Origin: Bacillus sp. SJS
Lineage (GTDB): Bacteria > Bacillota > Bacilli > Bacillales > Bacillaceae
NCBI RefSeq assembly: GCF_000732485.2
Contig: NZ_JAQV02000025.1
Location: 1 to 60,094 of the forward strand
DNA length: 60,094 nt
Direction: 5' to 3'
Shown here: piece after piece, positions 15,601-23,717 of the stretch
Position numbering within the stretch: the stretch's first letter is position 1
Layout of the letters: every line of letters starts with the position of its first letter
Notes under the pieces: model-generated
Seen by the model: only the letters and a program-made list of their open reading frames with translations
What the model was told of the DNA's origin: nothing
The model's database searches: none
Made by a program: the position numbers and the translations under genes

Positions 15601-17667
15601 TCAGTTTTTTTCAATAACGATAAAGCAAGTGCTGTCCGGAAGCCTGACAGGATTACCTGTTTCATTCGTTAGCTCTATTTTCTTCAGCAAATGCTCTTCA
15701 TAGCCTTCTTGCAGATAATGTTCGAAGAGCAGAATTTCGGCTTCGCTTCCGAGAGCAGTCTTTATAAACTCTTTAAAAACCGTGGGGGTAAAGTAGCCAA
15801 ACTGTTCCTGAACTTCATGCGGATAGGCTTCTTCTCCCCATGTATACGTGTAGAGGAATTCCATTGCATCGTTTACATTCAGAAGAACGGCATCCTCTCC
15901 TGCTAATGTGCAGTCGATTGCTCTCCCCTCAAAATCCTGTACATACCTTTTGAAAAAAGAAAGGCCCTTTGGATCTTTAAACCGAATGATTCTTTTTTGC
16001 TCCGCAGGTTCTGTCATAATGCCGTCCCGAATAATGATTCTCCCTTTTGGACGAAGGGCTTTCAGGGAGCTTTTTAATGCTTGAGCGATGACGAGATGAT
16101 TAAACTTTTTGCCTTTGTAAGGAATATAGGAAAACATTTCATGAAGGATGGAAGAAAATACAATCGTATCTGCGCTTTCTTTTCCCACATACTGCTCGAG
16201 CTGCAAGGCATCCCCTTGCATGACTTCCCATGAGGCCTGCTCTCTTTGCTTTTTCCTTTTCAGCTCTTCTACCACATTTACAGCAATATCAATTCCAATT
16301 ATTTTAGCCTCTGGATGGTACTGGGTTAACAGATCGAGCATCACCCCGCCTCCCGGACCAATATCAATCATGGTTTCTCCTATTGCGTAATCGACAATTT
16401 TTTTCTTGAAATCCTGGGAGCTGTTCATATCGCTTAAATACGTTTGTTCGTTATTCAGCCGGTCATATCCATCTTTTCTGAAATTGAACAAATCATATAA
16501 AAGCACGATTGCCCGGTCATAGAGCGGAGATTTTTCTGCCTCCTGGCAAAACTCGATCAGCTTTTCAGCTGCGGCTGAAAAGGAGAAATAAATACCCGCC
16601 ATCTCCTCATGCTCGTTCAAAGCTGCGGAAATTAACTGGACATGTTCATTCTCCGGCTGCTTTCCCATCAGTAGCTCTTCAATCGAATATTCCTCAAGAT
16701 AGGATTCTATTATTCTTTTTTTATATACATTAACAGTCTTTTTTCCTTTATAGTCGTAATACAGCTCCTTCATCATCGGTTCAAAGGAAATCTGGCTAAG
16801 AGCAGAATCCTGCGCCTGCTTCTCTGTTATCAAGAATATCTTGATAAACTCCTCAAAACTGAAATTATAAAGCGCGGCTTCCACATACCACATGTCAATC
16901 CTATGAAAAAAAGCATTCAGCCGGGGTTCAGCTAGAGGAATTTCCTTCACAAATTCTTTATAGACGGCTGCAAAATCCTCTCCGGAAACGGATGCATTGG
17001 TTCTAAGCCTTCTCATCCTCTCATAAAGGGTTTGCTCCCTGCTCGTTTCACCCGCGCAGATCCAAGTGATCACTTCTTTCATTTCCTCTTCAACAGATCT
17101 CCAGATACCGGGAGACACGCCTTCGATGATGCACTGGTTTAAAGCATATAAAATCGAGAACAAGTCATCCCTGCTTCCATGTGTTAGATGGATGAGAGAG
17201 GCATACCGGACTTCTCCTCTTATGTATTGTCCCGCTAATCCGTGAGTCAGGATGAGAAGGTATATGAACTCTTCCCGCTTACGATCCCTTTTTGATTTCG
17301 GCAGCTTTTCCATCTCAGAAGCATAAATTTGTGCAGATCCAATATTGTGTATGGCAAGCTGATAGCCCTTTTTCAGCCATTCACGTCTTTGGTGGGAAAG
17401 GCCGCACTTGGCTGTTTCACTCCAGATAAGCACTTCTTCCACTGCTTGTTTTTGGTATTCCGGAAGATGCAATCCATGTAGTGTAATGAGCGTTCTTTCC
17501 ACATACTCCAGTACAGGGTTTTCTGTCATTTGCTCCAGCGATTCAATTTGCTCAAGATTTACATTTTTCTCTTTCGTCAGGGTTAGGTATTTCAGCCACT
17601 TGTGCTCCCGAAGCAGCAGAGTGTTTCCTGATTTAAGCTGGCTGATCGCGTTTAATGATGAAAGCAC
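15601..17667 (-). CDS. Large class I SAM-dependent methyltransferase with a novel helical N-terminal region
   Basis: This is a 688-residue protein. Residues 1 to about 420 are a mostly helical region I do not recognise. From about 430 a methyltransferase domain follows: motif I TMIDIGPGGGVMLDLL, acidic loop IIGIDIAVNVVEELK, DTIVFSSILHEMFSY and the motif LRPKGRIIIRDGI. A C-terminal extension of about 120 residues follows (FGYFTPTVFKEFIKTALGSE). The GTG start at 17667 lies nine bases after GAGGAG. It is monocistronic, so context gives no clue to the substrate. A tRNA, peptide or natural-product methyltransferase are all possible. Confidence 0.75.
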   Translation of the reverse strand: MLSSLNAISQLKSGNTLLLREHKWLKYLTLTKEKNVNLEQIESLEQMTENPVLEYVERTLITLHGLHLPEYQKQAVEEVLIWSETAKCGLSHQRREWLKKGYQLAIHNIGSAQIYASEMEKLPKSKRDRKREEFIYLLILTHGLAGQYIRGEVRYASLIHLTHGSRDDLFSILYALNQCIIEGVSPGIWRSVEEEMKEVITWICAGETSREQTLYERMRRLRTNASVSGEDFAAVYKEFVKEIPLAEPRLNAFFHRIDMWYVEAALYNFSFEEFIKIFLITEKQAQDSALSQISFEPMMKELYYDYKGKKTVNVYKKRIIESYLEEYSIEELLMGKQPENEHVQLISAALNEHEEMAGIYFSFSAAAEKLIEFCQEAEKSPLYDRAIVLLYDLFNFRKDGYDRLNNEQTYLSDMNSSQDFKKKIVDYAIGETMIDIGPGGGVMLDLLTQYHPEAKIIGIDIAVNVVEELKRKKQREQASWEVMQGDALQLEQYVGKESADTIVFSSILHEMFSYIPYKGKKFNHLVIAQALKSSLKALRPKGRIIIRDGIMTEPAEQKRIIRFKDPKGLSFFKRYVQDFEGRAIDCTLAGEDAVLLNVNDAMEFLYTYTWGEEAYPHEVQEQFGYFTPTVFKEFIKTALGSEAEILLFEHYLQEGYEEHLLKKIELTNETGNPVRLPDSTCFIVIEKN

Positions 17668-17792
17668 GGAATCCGCTCCTCTTTTCTATTTTTTCACCAC
17701 TCTATCATACTCTAAATATTCCAATACCCGGAAATGGAATGTCCTTACGCCTATGCTCATAGACTGAGAGTATACGAAGGGAGCTGGTCCGG

Positions 17793-18155
17793 ATGCTTGA
17801 ATGGAGTGCGGCTATTGCTGCGGTGGCCTTTACGATTCTTGTTGTCTTTTTGATTATGACGCTGCGCAAGGTTATGGTTACTCTCGCTGAGACCAAAAAA
17901 ACGTTAACGGATGCCAGGAGTGCTGTGAATGGCCTTACGGAGGAAGCGGAGGAACTGATTCACACCGCTAATCAAATTTCAGTTGATGTAAAAGGGAAGG
18001 TCAAAGCGGTCGATCCTCTGATTGAGTCGGTGCATGATGTTGGCGAGGTTATTCAGAACGTTACGAGTTCCGTAAAAAGAGCGACCGCTCAAAATGCGAA
18101 GCCAAAGACGATTCATATGCAGGAAAGCAAGCCTGTTCAAATTAAATTAAAGTAA
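17793..18155 (+). CDS. DUF948 membrane-anchored protein (YtxG-like)
   Basis: This 120-residue protein has one N-terminal membrane segment (residues 5-26). A long amphipathic helix follows (ETKKTLTDARSAVNGLTEEA), the DUF948 pattern seen in B. subtilis YtxG. The tail is basic and disordered. It starts behind GGGAGCTGG and ends at a hairpin terminator (18161-18188). YtxG relatives are general-stress proteins of unknown function. Confidence 0.75.
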   Translation: MLEWSAAIAAVAFTILVVFLIMTLRKVMVTLAETKKTLTDARSAVNGLTEEAEELIHTANQISVDVKGKVKAVDPLIESVHDVGEVIQNVTSSVKRATAQNAKPKTIHMQESKPVQIKLK

Positions 18156-18160
18156 GCAAA

Positions 18161-18188
18161 AGAGGCCGGAATTAGACGGCCTCTTTCT
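18161..18188 (+). terminator. Terminator of the DUF948 gene
   Basis: The AGAGGCCG/CGGCCTCT stem is followed by TTTCTTG. Confidence 0.8.
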
Positions 18189-18224
18189 TGTGATCATCCG
18201 TTCTCTTTAGAAATATGTCTTTTA

Positions 18225-18240
18225 TGTGAAAATATTCACA
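18225..18240. promoter_or_regulatory. Rex operator 1 upstream of nox
   Basis: A perfect TGTGAA-N4-TTCACA palindrome matches the NADH-responsive Rex repressor consensus. It lies just upstream of the -35. Confidence 0.8.
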
Positions 18241-18245
18241 TAGTG

Positions 18246-18273
18246 TTGCATTTTCAATCGGACGGAGTATACT
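18246..18273 (+). promoter_or_regulatory. Promoter of the NADH oxidase gene
   Basis: -35 TTGCAT (18246-18251), a 16-base spacer and -10 TATACT (18268-18273). The start point, near 18280, lies between Rex boxes 1 and 2. Confidence 0.6.
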
Positions 18274-18285
18274 GAAGGTAAGATA

Positions 18286-18301
18286 TGTGAAACACTTCAC
18301 A
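18286..18301. promoter_or_regulatory. Rex operator 2 upstream of nox
   Basis: TGTGAA-ACAC-TTCACA lies immediately downstream of the predicted transcription start, where bound Rex would block elongation or initiation. Confidence 0.8.
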
Positions 18302-18307
18302 TATACT

Positions 18308-18323
18308 TGTGAATTACTTCACA
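18308..18323. promoter_or_regulatory. Rex operator 3 upstream of nox
   Basis: TGTGAA-TTAC-TTCACA is centred 22 bases after box 2 (two helical turns), within the leader of nox. Confidence 0.8.
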
Positions 18324-18347
18324 AAACATATTAGGAGGTCTTTTCTA

Positions 18348-19679
18348 ATGAAAGTTATTGTTATTGGATGTACACATGCTGGTACTGCAGCCGTTTCAAA
18401 TATGAAAAAACAATACCCTGAAGCAGAGATTACCGTCTACGAGAAAAATGATAATGTGTCCTTCCTTTCATGCGGAATCGCGCTGTATGTAGGCGGAGTG
18501 GTAGAAAAAGCGGAGAGTTTATTCTACTCATCACCAGAACAGCTAGCCGATCAGGGAATTCATATGAAATTAAAACACGAAGTAACCAATATCGATCGTC
18601 ATGGAAAAGAAATCACAGTAACCGATATGAAAACGGGTGAATCCTTTAAGGATTCCTACGATAAACTTGTTGTCACAACCGGTTCATGGCCGGTCGTTCC
18701 TCCGCTGGAAGGCATTCAGCTAAATAACATTCAGCTTTGCAAAAATTACTCCCATGCTAAAACAATCATTGAGAAATCAAGGGATGCCAAGAACATCACC
18801 GTTGTCGGTGCAGGCTACATTGGAATCGAGCTTGTGGAGGCATTTGAGCATTATGGAAAAAATGTGACGCTGATTGACGGGGAAGAACGGATTTTAAACA
18901 AGTACCTGGATCCCGAATATACGGATCAGATTGAGAGTACGCTTGCTGCGAAAGATATAACTCTTGCCCTTGGACAAACCGTAACGCGGTTCGAAGGTAC
19001 TGACGGCAGCGTTTCGAAAGTCATTACTTCCAAAGGCGAGTACGAGGCAGATCTTGTCATCCTCTGCATCGGCTTCAAACCAAATACCGGTTTATTAAAA
19101 GGCGAAGTTAACATGCTTCCTAACGGGGCGATTATTGTGGATGAGTATATGAGAACGAGTGATGAAAGCATCTTTGCTGCAGGTGACAGCTGTGCCATCC
19201 GCTACAACCCGACAAAGCAGCCTGCTTACATTCCGCTTGCGACCAACGCAGTCCGAATGGGCACTCTAGTTGCGAAAAATATTATGAAGCCGACGGTCCG
19301 CTATATGGGAACACAAGGTACATCAGGGATTAAAATTTATGACCTGAACATCGCATCCACGGGTGTAACCGAAACAGCGGCCTCTCATTTGAATATGAAT
19401 GTGAAATCCATCACAATTAAAGAGAATGATAAGCCTGAATTCATGCCTGAGTATGATGAAATTATGCTGAAAGTAGTATATGAGGAAGATACGAACCGCA
19501 TTGTCGGCGCTCAAGTTATGTCAAAGACCGATGTAACCCAAGCCGTCAACACCCTCTCTGTCTGCATCCAAAATGAGATGACGATTGATGAACTCGGCTT
19601 CGTCGACTTCTTCTTTCAGCCTCACTATAACAAGCCCTGGAACTTTTTAAACCAGGCAGGACTTCAAGCGATTGGCTAA
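18348..19679 (+). CDS. nox: NADH oxidase (water-forming type), FAD-dependent
   Basis: This 443-residue pyridine nucleotide-disulfide oxidoreductase carries MKVIVIGCTHAGTAAVS at the FAD site. The redox cysteine Cys42 lies in SFLSCGIALYVGG, the second dinucleotide site is VVGAGYIGIELVEAFE, and IFAAGDSCAI is the FAD-binding motif. Single active cysteine and N-terminus match H2O-forming NADH oxidases of Lactobacillales and Bacilli; CoA-disulfide reductases are the close alternative. The start at 18348 follows AGGAGG. Three Rex boxes upstream mean derepression at high NADH/NAD+ ratio, consistent with a role in NADH reoxidation. Confidence 0.88.
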   Translation: MKVIVIGCTHAGTAAVSNMKKQYPEAEITVYEKNDNVSFLSCGIALYVGGVVEKAESLFYSSPEQLADQGIHMKLKHEVTNIDRHGKEITVTDMKTGESFKDSYDKLVVTTGSWPVVPPLEGIQLNNIQLCKNYSHAKTIIEKSRDAKNITVVGAGYIGIELVEAFEHYGKNVTLIDGEERILNKYLDPEYTDQIESTLAAKDITLALGQTVTRFEGTDGSVSKVITSKGEYEADLVILCIGFKPNTGLLKGEVNMLPNGAIIVDEYMRTSDESIFAAGDSCAIRYNPTKQPAYIPLATNAVRMGTLVAKNIMKPTVRYMGTQGTSGIKIYDLNIASTGVTETAASHLNMNVKSITIKENDKPEFMPEYDEIMLKVVYEEDTNRIVGAQVMSKTDVTQAVNTLSVCIQNEMTIDELGFVDFFFQPHYNKPWNFLNQAGLQAIG

Positions 19680-19704
19680 GCCAGGGGAATCCCTGGCTTT
19701 TTTT
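19678..19704 (+). terminator. Terminator of nox
   Basis: The GCCAGGG/CCCTGGC stem is followed by TTTTTTT. Confidence 0.9.
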
Positions 19705-19736
19705 ATTCCCTGCATAAGCTTACTATGGAGGCATTT

Positions 19737-20927
19737 TTATTTTGCTTCCTTTAACTCTTCCCTATCTCTTATAACGGCAGGACGGATCCAGGCCACATTT
19801 TCATGGACACCGGTTTGATCTTTTAACTTCTGCTGGATTGCCTGTATGTGCTCCTTAATGGTGGAGGCCGTCATCTCGAGTTCCATTAAATGCGATTGCT
19901 GCTCCATCGTAATCTCAGCAGATCCCTCAGTCCTCATGCTTAACTTTTCCGTTAGTTCCAGAATCTCATTCATCCGGTCGATTAGAAGCTGATTCTCCGT
20001 TTCCACTTCGGCTGAGTCTCTTTTCACTTCGTTTGACTGATCGGCCAAATGATTAACAGCGGTCATGACTTCTTTAAATATCCCATTCATTTCCTGGCCT
20101 TTTTGTTTTCCATCCTGAAGAATCTCCTGATTCAAATCAAAGGCCGTCTCCTGTGACAGGATGCTTTTGTGCACATCTTCTACGATCAATTCGATGGCAA
20201 TCGCACTTTCCTTGACCTGAGCCGAAAGTTTGCGGATTTCATCTGCTACAATCCCGAAACCCGCTCCATGTTTCCCTGCTCTTGCCGCTTCAATCGCTGC
20301 ATTCAGTGCAAGAAGGTTCGTTTGATTGGCTATATAATCAATTGAACTCAATGCCTTGGTTACTTCTCTCATTTTTACAACAAGCGACTGATTATAGGCT
20401 GCAAATTCATCCGAAATCTCCACAATCCTTGAGAAAACCAGGCTAAAATCCGCAGCTTTTTGCATCCCGCTTTTTGATAGTACGGTGACATCCGCTGCTG
20501 TGTGGGAGGTCACTTCAATAATTGAATCCAAATTTTGAATCATCCCGTTAATTTTCCCTAAGCGGTCCCCGAATACTTGGATAATCTCCTTCTGAGAATC
20601 AATGTCCTTGACCATCTCCATAAGCTGTGTACCCACCTGTTCTGAAGACTCACTCAGCTGAGCGTTCATCAATTGAAGATGTCCGCCGTGAGCTTCCAGG
20701 TGCCTTAATTCCTCCAATGAATCCACAAAAGCAGCTTCCGCCACCGGTTCTTCCGCTTCTTTGGCAGGGACTGACTTTTTTCTGAAAAGGAAGACCAACA
20801 GCAAACTGGTCATGACCGCCGTACCCACCAAGGATGCAGCGAAAGACATCACAAAATAATGATAAAACGTAAGAACTATAGCAAAGAGGGATCCTCCTGC
20901 GATCAACGGTATCCTTGATTGAATCAT
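19737..20927 (-). CDS. Methyl-accepting chemotaxis-type signalling protein
   Basis: This 396-residue protein has two short N-terminal hydrophobic segments (residues 8-48) with almost no extracellular loop. A long coiled coil follows, with the conserved MCP hairpin tip around residues 205-235 (IANQTNLLALNAAIEAARAG, then FGIVADEIRKLS). No HAMP or periplasmic ligand domain is visible, so sensing must occur in the membrane or through a partner. Its ATG overlaps the stop of the RibU-like gene by 4 bases. It would signal to CheA/CheW. Confidence 0.82.
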   Translation of the reverse strand: MIQSRIPLIAGGSLFAIVLTFYHYFVMSFAASLVGTAVMTSLLLVFLFRKKSVPAKEAEEPVAEAAFVDSLEELRHLEAHGGHLQLMNAQLSESSEQVGTQLMEMVKDIDSQKEIIQVFGDRLGKINGMIQNLDSIIEVTSHTAADVTVLSKSGMQKAADFSLVFSRIVEISDEFAAYNQSLVVKMREVTKALSSIDYIANQTNLLALNAAIEAARAGKHGAGFGIVADEIRKLSAQVKESAIAIELIVEDVHKSILSQETAFDLNQEILQDGKQKGQEMNGIFKEVMTAVNHLADQSNEVKRDSAEVETENQLLIDRMNEILELTEKLSMRTEGSAEITMEQQSHLMELEMTASTIKEHIQAIQQKLKDQTGVHENVAWIRPAVIRDREELKEAK

Positions 20928-21520
20928 ATTGCAACGCTCCTTTTTTGCAGAATCCGAACAAGCTTGAAGGTAAACGGAATGCCAATCAGGTAGACCATTG
21001 AGATTTTTATGAGGTTAAAGGGCAGAATGACGAACAGCACCGCCGTCCTCATATCTTTTACCATTGGATTGAACTGGGCAAAAGAAGCTGTATACTCTTC
21101 CATACTTAAACCAAGAAGACTCATGATGGACGGCAGAATAAAATAGTAGTTAAGTGCGTACATCGCCGCTAAAAAAATAAGTGTGGAGATGCCATAGCTC
21201 GTCCAATCCAGTTTTTTACGGTAGAAATAAAACCATCCGATCAATCCCGCAATTAGAGATCCGGATATGAAATTGGCAAATTGACCCACAGGAAAACCTA
21301 CATAGCTGCCATGCAGCACATACTCCACAATGTTCTTTACAAACTGAACCAAAATCCCTGCCAATGGCCCCATTGTAATTGCGCCAATCAGCGCCGGAAT
21401 ATCACTCAAGTCGAGAGTAAGAAAGGGCGGGAAAAATGGAAGTGGAATTTTAAAATAATACAATAGCATACTGCATGAAGCCAGAATGGCAATGGAGGTC
21501 ATTCTTTGTGTTTTGGACAT
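20924..21520 (-). CDS. ECF transporter S component, RibU-like
   Basis: This 198-residue membrane protein has about six helices. The block PFFPPFLTLDLSDIPALIGA with GPLAGILVQFVKNIVEYVLH and GFPVGQFANFISGSLIAG resembles the riboflavin transporter RibU/FmnP. I chose the ATG at 21520 behind AAGGAG; an upstream ATG at 21559 sits in the loop of a hairpin without a ribosome site. No FMN riboswitch precedes it. The energising EcfAAT module must be encoded elsewhere. The ligand may be a flavin or another vitamin. Confidence 0.78.
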   Translation of the reverse strand: MSKTQRMTSIAILASCSMLLYYFKIPLPFFPPFLTLDLSDIPALIGAITMGPLAGILVQFVKNIVEYVLHGSYVGFPVGQFANFISGSLIAGLIGWFYFYRKKLDWTSYGISTLIFLAAMYALNYYFILPSIMSLLGLSMEEYTASFAQFNPMVKDMRTAVLFVILPFNLIKISMVYLIGIPFTFKLVRILQKRSVAI

Positions 21521-21547
21521 GGATTTATGCTCCTTTAATTTAGGAAA

Positions 21548-21569
21548 AGACAGCTTCATAAGCTGTCTT
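21548..21569 (-). terminator. Hairpin between the DICT and RibU-like genes (weak terminator/attenuator)
   Basis: On the minus strand AAGACAGCT pairs with AGCTGTCTT, followed by TTTT. The short T-run suggests partial termination within a three-gene transcript. Confidence 0.45.
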
Positions 21570-21578
21570 CTCTATCAT

Positions 21579-22130
21579 TTATACGGTCGTCGTTTTTTTA
21601 ACATGAGGTGCAAGGAGACTGACTGCCTGTTTGACAACAGCAGGGCTTGAGCTTTTAATTCCTTTGAATTTTCGGCCCTCCTCTACTTCATGAACCCCGA
21701 AGCCTTCCATATCAAATGCTACCATCATCGACTTAAACATCGGTGAATCAATGACAAGGAACCATTCTCTCATTAATTCGCTTTTAGGAGGCAGTGCAAT
21801 ATAATCAATTCCATCTGCCGGGTCCATGTCTGCATCGTTTTCCCCGAATATATGAACCTGAGAAAATTCCGTCATCGCTTGAAAACGATCGAGTACATTT
21901 TTTGCACGGGAAAACTTTTGAAAGCCCGCGTATACATTTCCTTTAAGCTTTTTGGTCAAAACCATATTTTCCATCATTAAGCACATGTACTCAAGTTGCG
22001 GTACACTCGTTTCGTATTTTAAGGATTGAGCATTGAGCCTTGACAGAGGGGCATTTTCCAGCCGTTCTGTTTCGCCCTCTACCGCTCCGAAACATTCTTG
22101 GAAAAGAGACAATTTTTGCAATGCCATCAT
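21579..22130 (-). CDS. DICT-domain sensory protein
   Basis: This 183-residue soluble protein has a central and C-terminal part (VHIFGENDADMDPADGIDYI, then REWFLVIDSPMFKSMMVAFD) that matches the pattern of the DICT sensory domain. That domain is usually fused to GGDEF, MerR or kinase modules; here it stands alone. The ATG at 22130 follows GAGGAGG by six bases. It is the first gene of a probable unit with the RibU-like and MCP-like genes, suggesting a membrane-associated sensing role. The ligand is unknown. Confidence 0.6.
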   Translation of the reverse strand: MMALQKLSLFQECFGAVEGETERLENAPLSRLNAQSLKYETSVPQLEYMCLMMENMVLTKKLKGNVYAGFQKFSRAKNVLDRFQAMTEFSQVHIFGENDADMDPADGIDYIALPPKSELMREWFLVIDSPMFKSMMVAFDMEGFGVHEVEEGRKFKGIKSSSPAVVKQAVSLLAPHVKKTTTV

Positions 22131-22371
22131 TATATTCCTCCTCAAATTTACCCTTTTAGGTCTATGTATCTAATTAAATAGTATTATAAACTATAAAAAT
22201 TATTATATCCACTTCTAACGTTCTGGTCTTTTAGTTCTATTTTTAGCAGCTTGCAAAAAGCATTCAAAACTATTAAGGAAAATAGCCCCCACTTCCTAAG
22301 ACCAAGTTTGGTTTCGCCTTGCAGGGGAATGAGTTAAAGTGGAAGAGGAAGTATGGTAAGGAGGGCATTGG

Positions 22372-23607
22372 GTGAAAAAGAAAGCAGGGCTTGTGATTTT
22401 GGGCGTTTCCATTCTTTTTTTGCTTATTACGATCATGCAAAAGGATGATGAAAAAAACACGGATTTCATCAATGTAAAAGAGTATGGAGCCGCAGGTGAC
22501 GGAATCAAGGATGATACAAAAGCCATTCAGAAGGCATTGAAGGCCGGACCTCATAAAAAAGTGTTTTTTCCAAAAGGAAAGTATAAGGTGAGCGATGACT
22601 TGACCGTAAAAGGATATACAGAGGTTTACGGAGATCACGCTGGAATCTTTGCTGACTCCGGGTTAGCATCCGTTATCCGCATAAAAGGAGATCACGTCCA
22701 TATTCACGATCTGACAGTGGATGGCAAGGCGAAGGCCCTTAGAGGCATTACTGTTGAGGCAGGTTCTTCTTATGCTCATATTTCGAAAAGCGTACTCCAA
22801 AACTTCAACCAGCCGGAGGAACCTAAGAAGCTTTCCCGGCAAACGGTAAGTGCTGTCAGGATTGAGGGCGGGACAAATCATACGACAGTAGATAAAAGCA
22901 GGATTTTCAATGTGATGGCCCGCAACCCGATTGAGGGCTGGAATCACCAAGTATCCCGCGGTATTCTGATCAGCCCGTCTTCAAAGGAGCAGACAGCAGC
23001 GAAAAATGTGACGATTTCCAACTCCTCATTCTCAAGCATTGGACCAAAGGATGACGGAGATGGCATTGTCGTTCAAGGATTTAAAGAAAAAGTGAACGTG
23101 AACATCCTTGCCAACACATTTACCAATATCCATAAAAGAGCCATTAAAATACAGTCTCCCGGAGCTATCATCAAAAAGAATATCATTTACAACAGCTTCC
23201 GGAAAAACAACTATTATACGACCTACTACGATCCGAAAAAATATGATATGTGGGCGGCCATTTCGATTTACGCCGACCACACCGTAATTCAGCAGAACTC
23301 CATCAGCGGTGCCGGTGACTATGGAAGAATCATCGATGTCGCCAATGCAAGCCATGTTAAAATCGATTCGAATTACATTCAAAATGGCAGCAGGGCCAAC
23401 TACAGCGACTCCTCTGTGGTATCGATTACATCCGAGAAAAAACGTGATGCCGCATACATCACTGTTTCCAACAATACTCTTGCAAATGGACGCTACGGAA
23501 TCTTTGCCGGCAAAAACATAAAAGGCATTAAGGTCTTAAACAATCGTCCGATCAATGTAGCGGACTATCAGAATAAAGCATTGAAGGAAACATTGAAGGA
23601 AAGCTAA
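22372..23607 (+). CDS. Secreted right-handed beta-helix protein (pectate lyase_3/GH55-like)
   Basis: This 411-residue protein has an N-terminal signal/anchor (residues 5-20). The block INVKEYGAAGDGIKDDTKAI is the classic opening of pectate-lyase superfamily and phage tailspike beta-helices. Repeated short beta-helix rungs follow, with asparagine-ladder-like NVTISNSSF, NVNILANTF and YITVSNNTLANG segments. The GTG start at 22372 follows AAGGAGGG. It probably binds or cleaves a polysaccharide at the cell surface. Catalytic residues are not obvious. Confidence 0.8.
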   Translation: MKKKAGLVILGVSILFLLITIMQKDDEKNTDFINVKEYGAAGDGIKDDTKAIQKALKAGPHKKVFFPKGKYKVSDDLTVKGYTEVYGDHAGIFADSGLASVIRIKGDHVHIHDLTVDGKAKALRGITVEAGSSYAHISKSVLQNFNQPEEPKKLSRQTVSAVRIEGGTNHTTVDKSRIFNVMARNPIEGWNHQVSRGILISPSSKEQTAAKNVTISNSSFSSIGPKDDGDGIVVQGFKEKVNVNILANTFTNIHKRAIKIQSPGAIIKKNIIYNSFRKNNYYTTYYDPKKYDMWAAISIYADHTVIQQNSISGAGDYGRIIDVANASHVKIDSNYIQNGSRANYSDSSVVSITSEKKRDAAYITVSNNTLANGRYGIFAGKNIKGIKVLNNRPINVADYQNKALKETLKES

Positions 23608-23637
23608 CAAGACAGCATGAGGGCTGTCTTGTTTTGT
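23607..23637 (+). terminator. Terminator of the beta-helix gene
   Basis: The ACAAGACAGC/GCTGTCTTGT stem is followed by TTTGTTG. Confidence 0.8.
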
Positions 23638-23717
23638 TGCAATTATAATCTGGTCTACTAAGTCTTACACACTTTAATTTTGAAAAAATCAAGACAGAAG
23701 CAGCAACCCAATCCACG

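Noticed and set aside
21521-21578. FMN riboswitch ahead of the RibU-like gene
   Set aside because: The space is too short and holds only a small hairpin; no RFN-element conserved segments are present.
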